Below, piece after piece: positions 31,296 through 39,615 of a stretch of 64,000 bases of DNA. Below the pieces are notes generated by a model. It saw only the letters and a list, made by a program, of their open reading frames with translations. It was not told the DNA's origin and made no database searches. This DNA comes from Mogibacterium sp. (GTDB taxonomy: Bacteria; Bacillota; Clostridia; Peptostreptococcales; Anaerovoracaceae): positions 30,558 through 94,557 of the forward strand of contig JAFRGD010000001.1 in the NCBI GenBank assembly GCA_017433975.1, written 5' to 3'. Numbering within the stretch: the first letter of the stretch is position 1; the number at the start of each line of letters is the position of its first letter. Made by a program: the position numbers and the translations under genes.

Positions 31296-32027
31296 TTACT
31301 TGAGGCCGAGCGTGTTGAGCCAGTCCAGGACGTCCTGCCGCGCGCTGTCGGACCCTGCCGCGGTTCCGCTGACCGCGATGCCGTCGAGCACCGTCGCGCC
31401 CGGTTCTCGCTCTTGAATCATTTGGAACGTACCGCCGTCCCGGCTGCCGCCGTGGGTCATGAACGGAACAATCGTCTTACCGGACAGGTCGTAGGTATCG
31501 AAAAAGGTTTCAAGCACCATCGGGAGCTCGTACCACCAGATTGGGTAGCCGATGAAAATGACGTCGTACTCCGCCGGGTCCACCGAAAGCGGCTCGAACG
31601 CAGGTCGCGCGTCGTTGTTCGCCTCGTCCTTGGCGTAGTCCGCGCACTCGTTGTAACTGAGCGGGTAGTCCACGGAAGGGACGATCGCCTCGATGTCGCC
31701 GCCCATCTGCCCGTGGACGATCTCGGCGATCCAGCGCGTCGATGAAACGTCGCCGGCCATCGGCGTCGCGGACGACACCGCGTCGGTGTCCTTGGTGTTT
31801 GCCGCGCTGAAGTACAGAATCAGGACTTTCTGCCCCTCCGGCGCGGTGTCCTCTGCCGTTGTTTCGCCGGAAGACGGATCTTCGGCCGCTGTCTCGTCCG
31901 ACGGCTGCTCTTCCGCCACGGTTTCTTCCTGCGCTGGTTCGTCACTGTCCGTACTGCTACCGCACGCCGCCAGCGAAAGCGCCATGGCGAGCGCCAGCGC
32001 GGCAGCCAGGATTTTCTTTATTTTCAT
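31296..32027 (-). CDS. Flavodoxin-domain lipoprotein
   Basis: The 243-residue protein has a lipoprotein signal peptide (lipobox LAAC at 19-22), a long Glu/Thr/Asp-rich linker to about residue 65, and a flavodoxin domain beginning KVLILYFSAANT. It has the FMN-binding and aromatic loops (IGYPIWWYELPMVLETFFDTYDLSGK). An extracytoplasmic, membrane-anchored flavodoxin fits with extracellular electron transfer in anaerobes. It is coupled closely to the downstream membrane protein gene (1 base) and follows the MerR regulator. Confidence 0.85.
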   Translation of the reverse strand: MKIKKILAAALALAMALSLAACGSSTDSDEPAQEETVAEEQPSDETAAEDPSSGETTAEDTAPEGQKVLILYFSAANTKDTDAVSSATPMAGDVSSTRWIAEIVHGQMGGDIEAIVPSVDYPLSYNECADYAKDEANNDARPAFEPLSVDPAEYDVIFIGYPIWWYELPMVLETFFDTYDLSGKTIVPFMTHGGSRDGGTFQMIQEREPGATVLDGIAVSGTAAGSDSARQDVLDWLNTLGLK

Positions 32028-32041
32028 AGGTCTGTTCTCCT

Positions 32042-32431
32042 TTATACGTTCTCGTCTTTATCCCAGCTCAGCACGCCGGTCCGGATCGCCTCGTCGTAGC
32101 GTGAGATCTTGTAGTCCAGCAGCTTCGCGGTTTCATTGATTTTATCGAGCTCGGCCTGGATTTCCGCCCGGGCCTGCGCGAGCAGGTCGCGCCTGGCCTG
32201 GAATGTACTGTCGCCTTCGCGGAACAGCCGCACATACTCGATGAGCATCTCGACCGAAACGCCGGCGCTGCGCATGCAGATCGCGTTTTCCACCCAGCCG
32301 AGGTCTTCTTCCGTATAGTTGCGGATGCCGCCCTTGGTGCGGCCCACCGCCGGGATGACCCCGACGCGCTCGTAGTACCGGAGCGTGTCCGCGGTGATCC
32401 CGTATTTCTCACAGACTTCTTTGATGGTCAT
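32042..32431 (-). CDS. MerR-family regulator (AdhR-like)
   Basis: Start ATG at 32429-32431 is preceded by AGGAGG. The 129-residue protein has the MerR wing-HTH (TIKEVCEKYGITADTLRYYERVGVIP) and a coiled-coil dimer helix, with the short C-terminus of the AdhR/TipAN branch that senses aldehydes or electrophiles. No conserved Cys for metals is visible. It lies 28 bases after the iron alcohol dehydrogenase. The operon promoter (33664-33694) has the overlong 19-bp spacer typical of MerR activation. Confidence 0.9.
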   Translation of the reverse strand: MTIKEVCEKYGITADTLRYYERVGVIPAVGRTKGGIRNYTEEDLGWVENAICMRSAGVSVEMLIEYVRLFREGDSTFQARRDLLAQARAEIQAELDKINETAKLLDYKISRYDEAIRTGVLSWDKDENV

Positions 32432-32459
32432 GGCCAAAGCCTCCTTGCGTTGCCGGGTC

Positions 32460-33626
32460 TCACAGGCTCTGCCGCAGGATTTCCACAACTTCGTCCCGGG
32501 TGAGTACTTTGTAGCCGCCGTCCAGAATGATCGTTCCGTCGGCGATGCCTTCGATCATATCTTCGGTCGCTCCGAGTTCGGACAGGTTCAAGGCTACGCC
32601 GAGCTTCCGCATCCAGGCTTCCATGGCCGCGAGGCCTTCCTCCGCGACCTGTTCGTCGGTCTTGCCCTCCGGGCACACGCCCCAGACCTCCGTCGCGAAG
32701 CGTTTGAACTTCGCGAGGCCGTACGGCAAGATGAAGCGGTAATACGGAAGCGAAACCGCGGAAAGCGTCATCCCGTGCGTCGCATCGGTGTACGCGCCGG
32801 CTGACTGCCCGAGCATGTGCACCATCCAGTCGGTCGACTTGCCGCGGGAGATGAGCGTGTTCAGCGCCCAGGTAGCCGTCCACATGATGTTGGACCGCGC
32901 CTCGTAATCGTTCGGGTTCTCCAGCGCGATGAGCGAGCTGTGAATGACCGACTTCATCAACGCCTCCGCGATGTAGTCGCTCGTGTTGTCGTCTTCGCCC
33001 GAGAAGTACTGCTCGCAGATGTGGTTGAAGATGTCGTAGATGCCGGACACCATCTGCCGCTTCGGGAGGGTGAGGGTGTACATTGGGTTCAGAATCGAGA
33101 ACTTAGGCATCACCTCGTCGCCGAAAACGTGGCCGATCTTGAGCTTTTGCGCGTGGTTGGTGATGACCGCGCCGGCGTTCATCTCCGATCCGGTTCCAAC
33201 CATCGTCAGGACGCAGCCCACCGGCACGATTTCGCAGGCCGGCTCTTCGAAGCGGAGGTAGTATTTATCCCACGGGTCCTCGTCGCAGTGGACGGAGACC
33301 GACACGGCCTTCGCGTAGTCGCAGCACGATCCGCCGCCGACCGCGAGCAGCAGGTCGACATCGTTCTCCCGCGCGAGGCGGACGCCCTCATACAGTTTTT
33401 CCACGGTCGGGTTCGGCATGACGCCGCCGTCTTCGACGACGGTCTTGCCGTTATCCTTCAAAATTGTGACGATTTCGTCGTAAAGCCCCGTCCGTTTGAT
33501 GGAACCGCCGCCGTAGATAAGCTGCACGGTCTTGCCGTACTTCGGCAGTTCCTCGTTCAGATACCGGAGTGAATCGTCTCCGAAGTATAATTTTGTAGCG
33601 TTCTTATAACTGAAGTTTCCTAACAT
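32460..33626 (-). CDS. Iron-containing alcohol dehydrogenase (YqhD/BDH type)
   Basis: The ATG at 33624-33626 has GGGAGGA upstream. The 388-residue enzyme carries GGGSxxDxAKA (AVGGGSCCDYAKAVS) for NAD(P) binding and the metal ligands in GIYDIFNHICEQYF and TDATHGMTLS. YqhD-like members reduce toxic aldehydes with NADPH, and BDH members make butanol. The position under a MerR aldehyde-responsive promoter favours detoxification. It is the first gene of a five- or six-gene operon. Confidence 0.92.
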   Translation of the reverse strand: MLGNFSYKNATKLYFGDDSLRYLNEELPKYGKTVQLIYGGGSIKRTGLYDEIVTILKDNGKTVVEDGGVMPNPTVEKLYEGVRLARENDVDLLLAVGGGSCCDYAKAVSVSVHCDEDPWDKYYLRFEEPACEIVPVGCVLTMVGTGSEMNAGAVITNHAQKLKIGHVFGDEVMPKFSILNPMYTLTLPKRQMVSGIYDIFNHICEQYFSGEDDNTSDYIAEALMKSVIHSSLIALENPNDYEARSNIMWTATWALNTLISRGKSTDWMVHMLGQSAGAYTDATHGMTLSAVSLPYYRFILPYGLAKFKRFATEVWGVCPEGKTDEQVAEEGLAAMEAWMRKLGVALNLSELGATEDMIEGIADGTIILDGGYKVLTRDEVVEILRQSL

Positions 33627-33663
33627 GACAGTGTCCTCCCTGGTTTCATGATTCACTATTATG

Positions 33664-33694
33664 ATAATACACTCTGGAGTTGACTCCAAGTCAA
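33664..33694 (-). promoter_or_regulatory. MerR-type promoter with 19-bp spacer before the alcohol dehydrogenase gene
   Basis: On the minus strand TTGACT (33689-33694) and TATTAT (33664-33669) are separated by exactly 19 bases. The spacer contains the palindrome TGGAGTCAACTCCA. Overlong spacers with a central dyad are the hallmark of promoters activated by MerR-family proteins through DNA distortion. The MerR gene lies in the same operon. Confidence 0.85.
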
Positions 33695-33772
33695 GATATT
33701 TTTGAAATTAAGAAAAAACTATATCATCCCTCGCCGGCCTTAATATGCGCTTCGCGGCTGTAAACGCGCATT

Positions 33773-33804
33773 CCACGGCAGAACGTCCTCCTGCCGTGGC
33801 TTTT
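33773..33804. repeat. Hairpin CCACGGCAG/CTGCCGTGG
   Basis: A perfect 9-bp stem with a 9-base loop is followed by CTTTT on the plus strand. It sits in the divergent intergenic region and could be a weak terminator or a 5'-untranslated hairpin of the secreted protein gene. Confidence 0.5.
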
Positions 33805-33852
33805 ACGATATAGTACAATTGCAAGTTGAAACGAAAGGGAAAGGAGCCCGTC

Positions 33853-34968
33853 ATGTTCACCAGCAAAAATTCCAGAGGAGTCCGCAGAATCGCCCTCGTC
33901 CTGATGTTTGTTCTCTTCGCCGCGTCAGCGGTTCCGATTTCTGCCGCGACGACCGCCGCCGTAAAGGAAGGAACGTACGAGATCACCAGCACGCTCAGCG
34001 GAAACCGGGTAGTGGGTCTGAACGGATCTGCCGTTTTAACTAGGACTCGCGTCGCGGGCGGGCGAAACGAGGACCGCTTTGTACTCGTATCCGTCGGAAA
34101 TGGTTTTTACGCGGTCCGGAACGCGAAGACAGGGACCGTACTGGACGTGACCGCAGGAGTCAAGGAGATCGTCAACACTGCGTCGCCGGGAACCGAAGGC
34201 GCCATCAAAAGCGCCCAGGCGCTTTATAAAAGGAACGGTGGCATCCGCATGTCGCTCACCAAATACTCCGGGCTCGCGGGTCAGAAGTGGCAGTTGGAGT
34301 CCGCCGGCAGCGGGTACTACTACCTGAAGTGCTACCCATTCGCCGACTACAAGACCGGCCCGATCGCGAAATTCCGGAATGTTCCGGTGTACCTCAAGGT
34401 GGCAAACGAGAAGGCGGGGGAGAATGTCAGCATCACCGCGAGCGTGCAGATACAGATCGGGTTTACAAACAGCGGAATCATAAAGAAGCCGGTCATCATA
34501 TTGAAACCGAGCGGGAAGTCAAACGCTTTGAAATTCAAACTCACGTGCGTTGAGACAAAGACCGTGACGGACAAAAAGAACGCGTTCCTCAAGGACACGC
34601 GTTGGAAGAACGGTACCGCGTGGGGCGCGCGCCGGCCGAAGCTCAGCACGGCCGACGGAACCGGGTGTTACGCGCTCTGCGCAGACTATACGAAATATGT
34701 GTTTGGGAAAAACGATCCGAAGTCGGGCAAGGCTTTTACCAAAACCAACGAAATCCGGAGCGGGGACGTCCTCTTCGTAAGGAACGGCAAGGCCGTCCAC
34801 TGGATCATCGTTCTGGAAAGGAACGGAAGCACGCTCAAGACCTTTGAGCGCTTCGACAACAAGACCAGCCTGGCGACGGGACGGTACAACATCAAGAACG
34901 GCAAACTTGTCAACAGCAAGGGCGCCGCGTGTTCCAAACAACTCGTGACAGGGTATCACTTCCAGTAG
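33853..34968 (+). CDS. Secreted protein with RICIN-like and NlpC/CHAP-like domains
   Basis: The ATG at 33853 is preceded by AAAGGAG. The 371-residue protein has a classical signal peptide ending near VPISAAT (26-32). A beta-trefoil-like domain (about 40-235) shows repeats such as GNGFYAVRNAKTGTVLDV and AGQKWQLESAGSGYYYL. A C-terminal cysteine-peptidase-like domain (about 250-371) has a putative Cys272 or Cys276 in GTGCYALCADYTKYVFG and His316 in KAVHWIIV. It may cleave or bind cell wall or host glycans. The gene stands alone with an upstream hairpin. Confidence 0.72.
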   Translation: MFTSKNSRGVRRIALVLMFVLFAASAVPISAATTAAVKEGTYEITSTLSGNRVVGLNGSAVLTRTRVAGGRNEDRFVLVSVGNGFYAVRNAKTGTVLDVTAGVKEIVNTASPGTEGAIKSAQALYKRNGGIRMSLTKYSGLAGQKWQLESAGSGYYYLKCYPFADYKTGPIAKFRNVPVYLKVANEKAGENVSITASVQIQIGFTNSGIIKKPVIILKPSGKSNALKFKLTCVETKTVTDKKNAFLKDTRWKNGTAWGARRPKLSTADGTGCYALCADYTKYVFGKNDPKSGKAFTKTNEIRSGDVLFVRNGKAVHWIIVLERNGSTLKTFERFDNKTSLATGRYNIKNGKLVNSKGAACSKQLVTGYHFQ

Positions 34969-35000
34969 GTTGAAACGCGCAGATCTACTGTAGAAAGGTG

Positions 35001-36278
35001 TTATGATGCAACTTGTTCCGGCAGGATGATCCGGATGCGGGTCCCGAGCTGCGGCCGCGAAAGAACCTCGAAGCGGCCGTTGTGCTTGTCGACGACCCAC
35101 TTGGCGATCGAGAGCCCCAGGCCGGTCCCGGCGCTGGAACGGACCTCGTCCGAGCGATAGAAGCGTTCAAAGATATGCGGAATCTCCGAGCCGGCGATGC
35201 CCACGCCGGTATCCTGGACCTGTAAGTAGTATTCTCCGGCCCCGGCAACGCCCGCCGAGAGGATGATCTCGTCGCCGGTGTTGGTGTATTTTGCAGCGTT
35301 GTCCGTCAGGATGCGCACCGCCTGCTTGAGTAGGCCCGGGTCCGCTGTGACGACAATCGGCTGTTCCGGGACGCGCAGGTGATAGCTGTGCGCCTCGTCG
35401 ATCATCGAGGACTCCTCGCAGACCTCGCGGATCAGGTCGCAGAGGTTGACTTCCGCCAGTTCGAGCGTCGTCTTGCCGCTGTCTCCGCGTGCCAGGAACA
35501 AGAGCTGTTCGACCAGATGATTCATCTGGTCCGCTTCGTTTTTGATGGCGGCGATGCCTTCTTCGAGGATCTGCGGGTCCGATTTCCCCCAGCGGTCGAG
35601 CAGATTCGCGTATCCCTGAATGACCGCGATCGGCGTCCGGAGCTCATGCGAGGCGTCGTTGACAAAGCGCGCCTGCTGGCGGTAGGCGTCGCGCATGCGA
35701 AGCAGGAGGTTGTTCATGGCAGCCTCCACCCCGGACAGGTCCGAATCCTGGAAGGACAGCGGCTGGTTTTCCGCGTACCAGTCCGGCTGGATGTTTTCCA
35801 GCGCCTTCTCAATCTCCTCGTATTTTCCCTCGGAAAAACTGAGGCGGCTCAGCTCGTCGGCCTTGAGCGCGACCTCGTTGATCGGGGAGAGGATCCGCCG
35901 GATCTTCCGGTCCTCCCGGAAATACGCCGGAAGCTGGCCGATCAGCTGGAGCAGGAAAATGCCGCCCGCAACCGTCAGGATGACGAGAAACGGTATGGTC
36001 GCGGACACCTGAAGGAGAACCGCCCCGTCCGGCGACGTGACCATGTAGAACAGGTCGTGGCCGTTCAGCAGGGAGAAAAGCCGCCGGGAGTTCTCGAGCG
36101 AGATGGTTCCGAGCGCGGAATACTCCTGGTCCGCGCACCAGCCGACGCAGGCGAGGATGAAAAAGGCCAGGTCGGTCAGCAGAAACCGCAGCAGCTTGCG
36201 CCGGATCCAGTACCAGTGCAGCTCCCGGGTGATCGAGGTCATCTTTTTCTGTTCAGAACTCTTCGGATTTGATGACAT
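35001..36278 (-). CDS. Sensor histidine kinase
   Basis: The 425-residue membrane protein has two transmembrane helices (about 32-50 and 90-113) flanking a short extracytoplasmic loop, a linker region, the dimerisation box NDASHELRTP with His211 and an HATPase domain with N, G1 (DTGVGI), F (FERFYRSDE) and G2 (GTGLGLSIA) boxes. The ATG chosen has AGAGGAG six bases upstream, although it lies inside the response-regulator gene (26-base overlap). Together they form an OmpR-type two-component system. The signal is unknown. Confidence 0.93.
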   Translation of the reverse strand: MSSNPKSSEQKKMTSITRELHWYWIRRKLLRFLLTDLAFFILACVGWCADQEYSALGTISLENSRRLFSLLNGHDLFYMVTSPDGAVLLQVSATIPFLVILTVAGGIFLLQLIGQLPAYFREDRKIRRILSPINEVALKADELSRLSFSEGKYEEIEKALENIQPDWYAENQPLSFQDSDLSGVEAAMNNLLLRMRDAYRQQARFVNDASHELRTPIAVIQGYANLLDRWGKSDPQILEEGIAAIKNEADQMNHLVEQLLFLARGDSGKTTLELAEVNLCDLIREVCEESSMIDEAHSYHLRVPEQPIVVTADPGLLKQAVRILTDNAAKYTNTGDEIILSAGVAGAGEYYLQVQDTGVGIAGSEIPHIFERFYRSDEVRSSAGTGLGLSIAKWVVDKHNGRFEVLSRPQLGTRIRIILPEQVAS

Positions 36279-36963
36279 AGCCGACTCCTCTGACGGTATG
36301 AATCATTTTTATATCATAGGCTTCGTCGATCTTCGCGCGGAGGTAGCGGATGTAGACGTCCACGATGTTGGTTTCGCCGACGAAGTCGTAGCCGCAGACT
36401 TTGTTGAGCAGGGTGTCCCGCGAGAGGACGATGTCGCGGTTCTCGAGCAGGGTCTTGAGCATGAGAAACTCGCGGTTGGTCAGGAAGATCTCCTTCCCGT
36501 CGTACCGCACCGAGTGCGACGGAACGCTCAATACGAGCTTCCCCCATGTGAGGACGCCTTCCTGCTTCGGTTCGGCGGACTGCGCCGGCTGTTTGTCCAC
36601 GGCGTGGAGCTTCAGCGCGACGCGGATGCGCGCGAGCAGTTCCTCGATCGCGAACGGCTTGGTGATGTAATCCACCGCGCCGGCGTCCAGGCCGGAGACC
36701 TTGTCGTAGACCGCGTCCCGTGCGGTCAGGAGGATGACCGGAATCGGTTTTTCCTTCTGCAGCCGCCGGAGGACCTCCAGTCCGTTCAGCCCCGGCAGCA
36801 TGATGTCGAGCAGAATTAAATCGAAGGAGCCCCGGAGCGCGATCTCCAGGGCCTCCCGTCCGTTGCCGGACTTTTCGACCTCATATCCCTCGTGAACCAG
36901 CTCCAGTTCAATGAAGCGGGCCAGCTTTTCCTCATCTTCAACGATCAGGATCCGTGTGCTCAT
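36253..36963 (-). CDS. OmpR-family response regulator
   Basis: The ATG at 36961-36963 has AAAGGTG upstream. The 236-residue protein has a receiver domain with phospho-acceptor Asp53 (LLDIMLPG) and Lys at DYITKPF, followed by a winged HTH (REFLMLKTLLENRDIVLSRDTLLNKVCG...DVYIRYLRAKID). It overlaps the kinase gene by 26 bases and the upstream DUF4342 gene by 26 bases, so three frames are linked. The direct repeats at 38089-38105 are a candidate binding site for it. Confidence 0.94.
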   Translation of the reverse strand: MSTRILIVEDEEKLARFIELELVHEGYEVEKSGNGREALEIALRGSFDLILLDIMLPGLNGLEVLRRLQKEKPIPVILLTARDAVYDKVSGLDAGAVDYITKPFAIEELLARIRVALKLHAVDKQPAQSAEPKQEGVLTWGKLVLSVPSHSVRYDGKEIFLTNREFLMLKTLLENRDIVLSRDTLLNKVCGYDFVGETNIVDVYIRYLRAKIDEAYDIKMIHTVRGVGYVIKSEEF

Positions 36964-37438
36964 CTTTGTCACCTTTCTTTTGCGGTTGCCTGTCTCCGAC
37001 GTCCTTGAAGGAGTAACGGCAGCCGAAGAACCATGCGATGATCGCGATCGGCAGTGCTGCCTTCCAGAAGAACAGCAGGAGAATGACCATGATCCAGGAC
37101 GAAAACTCGAAGAGGAGGGAACCCTTTCGGGTGATCCGGAAGTTCGTGCTCCTCACGAAGCGGACCACGGTGCGGAAGAACTTCGCCACGCTCTTCTGGA
37201 AGGTCGGAGCGTCCTGTTTCTGTTGTTCGACCCGGTCGCTGACATTGATGTAGTCGTCCTGCGCCTCATAATCCGTCGAATACGTGCTCTGCGCCGGCTC
37301 CACGGTCTTGCCCTGCCGCTCCAGCATCACGATCGCGTCGAGCAGATCCTGCCCGCAGGCGTCGAGCGCCGCCGATGCCTCTTCGTACGAGACGTTCGCG
37401 TAATTCCTGAGCCGTTCCACTTTTTCGAGCTTGTCCAT
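36938..37438 (-). CDS. DUF4342 protein (UBA-like domain plus membrane segment), first copy
   Basis: The 166-residue protein has an N-terminal UBA-like domain of about 45 residues (MDKLEKVERLRNYANVSYEEASAALDACGQDLLDAIVMLERQG) and a C-terminal DUF4342 part with a hydrophobic segment (FSSWIMVILLLFFWKAALPIAIIAWFFG). GGAGG precedes the ATG. Its 3' end overlaps the response-regulator gene. The paralogue at 37494-37982 is 55 bases upstream. Family function is unknown; similar genes sit near envelope-stress two-component systems, which matches this setting. Confidence 0.85.
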   Translation of the reverse strand: MDKLEKVERLRNYANVSYEEASAALDACGQDLLDAIVMLERQGKTVEPAQSTYSTDYEAQDDYINVSDRVEQQKQDAPTFQKSVAKFFRTVVRFVRSTNFRITRKGSLLFEFSSWIMVILLLFFWKAALPIAIIAWFFGCRYSFKDVGDRQPQKKGDKDEHTDPDR

Positions 37439-37493
37439 GATGCGACCTCCTCAGACAACATACATTATACTATGAAATCCGCGAAATAGAAAG

Positions 37494-37982
37494 TTACTCA
37501 GCTGAGGTGCCCTCCGCGTCGTCCTTGGTGGCGGCGGTCTTGACGCCCTCCGCGAAGTCGCCGGCCTGGCACAGGATGTCATTGACTTTCTTCGCGTCAG
37601 CGGAACCGGTGAAGTTGTATCTTACGTTGAAGAAGAGCGCGATCAGCATGATCGGGAGAATCGTGTAGAAGGCGAAGAGCATGATCAGGGCGAATACCAG
37701 CGTCGGCATGACGAAGACCTCTTTCCCGTTGCGCGTTACGTGGAACGCGGTGTGGCAGAGGAAGTTCTTGAGGGTGCGGAACGCGTCTCCCACAGCGCCC
37801 TTGGCGCGTCTGGTCTTCTCCTCGCGGACCTTGGACTGCGGCTCGCGGACCTTACCCTGCTGCTCCAGGATGACAATCGCGTCAAGCAGGTCGCCGTTCG
37901 CCTGCTCCAGGACCTTCTTTGCCTCTTCATAACTGACGTCAGCGTGATCTCTGAGCTTCTCGATCATTTCGAATCTTTCCAT
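37494..37982 (-). CDS. DUF4342 protein, second copy
   Basis: The 162-residue protein begins MERFEMIEKLRDHADVSYEEAKKVLEQANGDLLDAIVILEQQGK, clearly paralogous with the next gene, and has a membrane helix pair (EVFVMPTLVFALIMLFAFYTILPIMLIALFF). The C-terminal tail with CQAGDFAEGV is specific to this copy. AAAGGAGGAT precedes the start. It heads the four-gene unit DUF4342-DUF4342-regulator-kinase. Confidence 0.85.
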   Translation of the reverse strand: MERFEMIEKLRDHADVSYEEAKKVLEQANGDLLDAIVILEQQGKVREPQSKVREEKTRRAKGAVGDAFRTLKNFLCHTAFHVTRNGKEVFVMPTLVFALIMLFAFYTILPIMLIALFFNVRYNFTGSADAKKVNDILCQAGDFAEGVKTAATKDDAEGTSAE

Positions 37983-38088
37983 TTTGTTTATCCTCCTTTT
38001 GGTTTGGGTTTGATTTGAGTCCGGATTGTTTTGTTTCCTTATTGCAAATACAGAATACCGCAGGAGTCTGAATTTATCCTTGATGGAA

Positions 38089-38105
38089 GATTAAAAGAAG
38101 ATTAA
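38089..38105 (-). promoter_or_regulatory. Direct repeat GATTAA-N5-GATTAA, candidate OmpR-type regulator box
   Basis: Two GATTAA hexamers (38089-38094 and 38100-38105) are spaced by five bases, an 11-base period. On the minus strand this reads TTAATC-N5-TTAATC upstream of the DUF4342/two-component operon. Tandem hexamers with one-turn spacing are how OmpR-family regulators such as CpxR and PhoP bind. A single TTAATCTTCC also lies at 38740-38749 before the next gene on this strand. Confidence 0.5.
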
Positions 38106-38132
38106 CGTTCATTTCAGGTTCTTTAAATTAAT

Positions 38133-38161
38133 AAAAAAGCAGCCGGGATAACCCGGCTGCC
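38133..38161 (-). terminator. Intrinsic terminator
   Basis: On the minus strand GCAGCCGGG and CCCGGCTGC form a 9-bp stem with a 4-base loop, followed by six T. It ends the gene at 38205-38675 and isolates it from the DUF4342 operon. Confidence 0.92.
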
Positions 38162-38204
38162 TTGAAAACAGGGGAACGATCTCCGGCTGGTCCAGCCGGA
38201 CGAA

Positions 38205-38675
38205 TCACCGCGTCCTTAATCGCGACGCCTCGCCCTCCGACATGTAAGTGTATCCGTAGGAGTCGTGCTTCGCGTGGTAATCCGCGAGCGCCTTGCTCCC
38301 GTTCATGCCGCCGATCAGATAGCCGATCATGAGCGTGATGGCTATGAAGCCGAAGGCGATGCCGGCCGTCATCAGCAGACCCGCCAGCGTTTGCCTTGAG
38401 TTTTTCAACAGGTTAAACAGGCCGCAGCAGGCGGCGGTCAGGCAGATGTTGATCAGGATCATCTGGACATAGCCCTTTCTCCGGCATTTTTTGCATATGA
38501 AATCTTCGTGCCGCGTGACGTCCCGGAACGTCGTGGTCGTCGTGCGGGTCGTCTTGTAGACGCCTTTATTTTCCGAGTAAGAGGTGCCGATTTTTCTTGC
38601 GGTGTAGTAGAAGAACGGATCCCCGTTCGGGTCTCCGCAAATCCTGCACTTGCCGTGTCTGGTTGTCTTGCTCAT
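38205..38675 (-). CDS. Zinc-ribbon membrane protein of unknown function
   Basis: The ATG at 38673-38675 has GGAG upstream. The 156-residue protein has two CxxC sites near the N-terminus (CRICGDPNGDPFF and DFICKKCRRKG). Two hydrophobic segments follow (about 75-95 and 105-135) and a polar tail. The motif YYTARKIGTSYSENKGVYKTTRTTTTTFRD between the two CxxC sites is unusual, threonine-rich. I know no function. Both CxxC sites together could bind one zinc. Confidence 0.7.
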   Translation of the reverse strand: MSKTTRHGKCRICGDPNGDPFFYYTARKIGTSYSENKGVYKTTRTTTTTFRDVTRHEDFICKKCRRKGYVQMILINICLTAACCGLFNLLKNSRQTLAGLLMTAGIAFGFIAITLMIGYLIGGMNGSKALADYHAKHDSYGYTYMSEGEASRLRTR

Positions 38676-38846
38676 GTCTTTCTCCTCAAAAGAATCTTTT
38701 TCATATATTATACTTTCCGGCACCCCGAAAGTACACCGGAAGATTAACAACGCTTCCTTTTGTTTTTTAAGAAACAATTCCCAGATCACTGCACATGTGA
38801 TACACTAAAATAAACAAGAGTGGAGTACCGAATAGGAGGAACTGCA

Positions 38847-39539
38847 ATGAAAACAATGGGAATTCTTGGCGGGATGGCGTTTGAGTCAACCCTCACGTAC
38901 TATCAGGTGGTTAATGAATATATCAATCGCGAATTGGGTGATCACCATAGCTGTAGATGCCTGATTTACAGCGTGGATTTTCAGGACATTGTAGATGTTC
39001 ACCGCGACGGAGATTGGGACAGGGCGTCAAATATTCTGTCGGAAGCCGGTCTGAAACTTAAGGCGGCAGGTGCGGATTTTCTTGTTCTTGCGACCAATAC
39101 GATGCATATCTGCGCTCCTGCGATCATTGAAAGAACTGGTCTGCCGTTCATTCACATTGCGGAAGCGACCGCTGACCGCCTGCTTGGTGACGGTGTTAAA
39201 ACCGTTGGACTCCTTGGAACTACGTTTACCATGGAGATGGATTTTTATAAGAAGGTTCTGATCGATCGCGGCCTCGAGGTGCTGATTCCAGAGGCAGAAG
39301 AGCGGAAAGAGATTTTCCGGATCATCAATGACGAGCTTGCCTTCGGAATCATTAAAGAGCCGTCCAGGGCATACTATCAGCAGGAGATCCAAAAGCTGAA
39401 GGACCGCGGTGCGACGGGAGTTATCCTGGGCTGCACAGAGATCGGACTGCTGATCCAGCAGGAGCACAGCGTGCTTCCAGTCTATGACACCGCCCTGATC
39501 CATGCAGAGGAAAGCGCAAAATACGCAATCACGGAATAA
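38847..39539 (+). CDS. Amino-acid racemase of the aspartate/glutamate family (YgeA-like)
   Basis: Start at 38847 is preceded by AGGAGGA. The 230-residue protein has both active-site loops: LATNTMH, with Thr83 in place of the usual first Cys, and ILGCTEI, with Cys196. The Thr/Cys pair matches the E. coli YgeA (L-DER) type, in which only one cysteine does the chemistry and activity is selective for L-aspartate/L-glutamate. The gene lies before a terminator and is convergent with pepD. Confidence 0.85.
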   Translation: MKTMGILGGMAFESTLTYYQVVNEYINRELGDHHSCRCLIYSVDFQDIVDVHRDGDWDRASNILSEAGLKLKAAGADFLVLATNTMHICAPAIIERTGLPFIHIAEATADRLLGDGVKTVGLLGTTFTMEMDFYKKVLIDRGLEVLIPEAEERKEIFRIINDELAFGIIKEPSRAYYQQEIQKLKDRGATGVILGCTEIGLLIQQEHSVLPVYDTALIHAEESAKYAITE

Positions 39540-39569
39540 CGTCGCATTATCATTTCAACTATCGATATG

Positions 39570-39606
39570 AAAAAGCCGCTCGCCTCAGGGGCAAGCGGCT
39601 TTCTTT
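39570..39606. terminator. Bidirectional intrinsic terminator
   Basis: AAGCCGCT and AGCGGCTT pair around a 13-base loop, with A runs on the left and T-rich sequence on the right. It serves the racemase (plus) and pepD (minus). Confidence 0.8.
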
Positions 39607-39615
39607 ATCATCCGA

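Noticed and set aside
33708..33992. A 94-codon frame between the alcohol dehydrogenase and the secreted protein
   Set aside because: It is antisense to the secreted protein's signal peptide and covers the divergent promoter region; no ribosome site.
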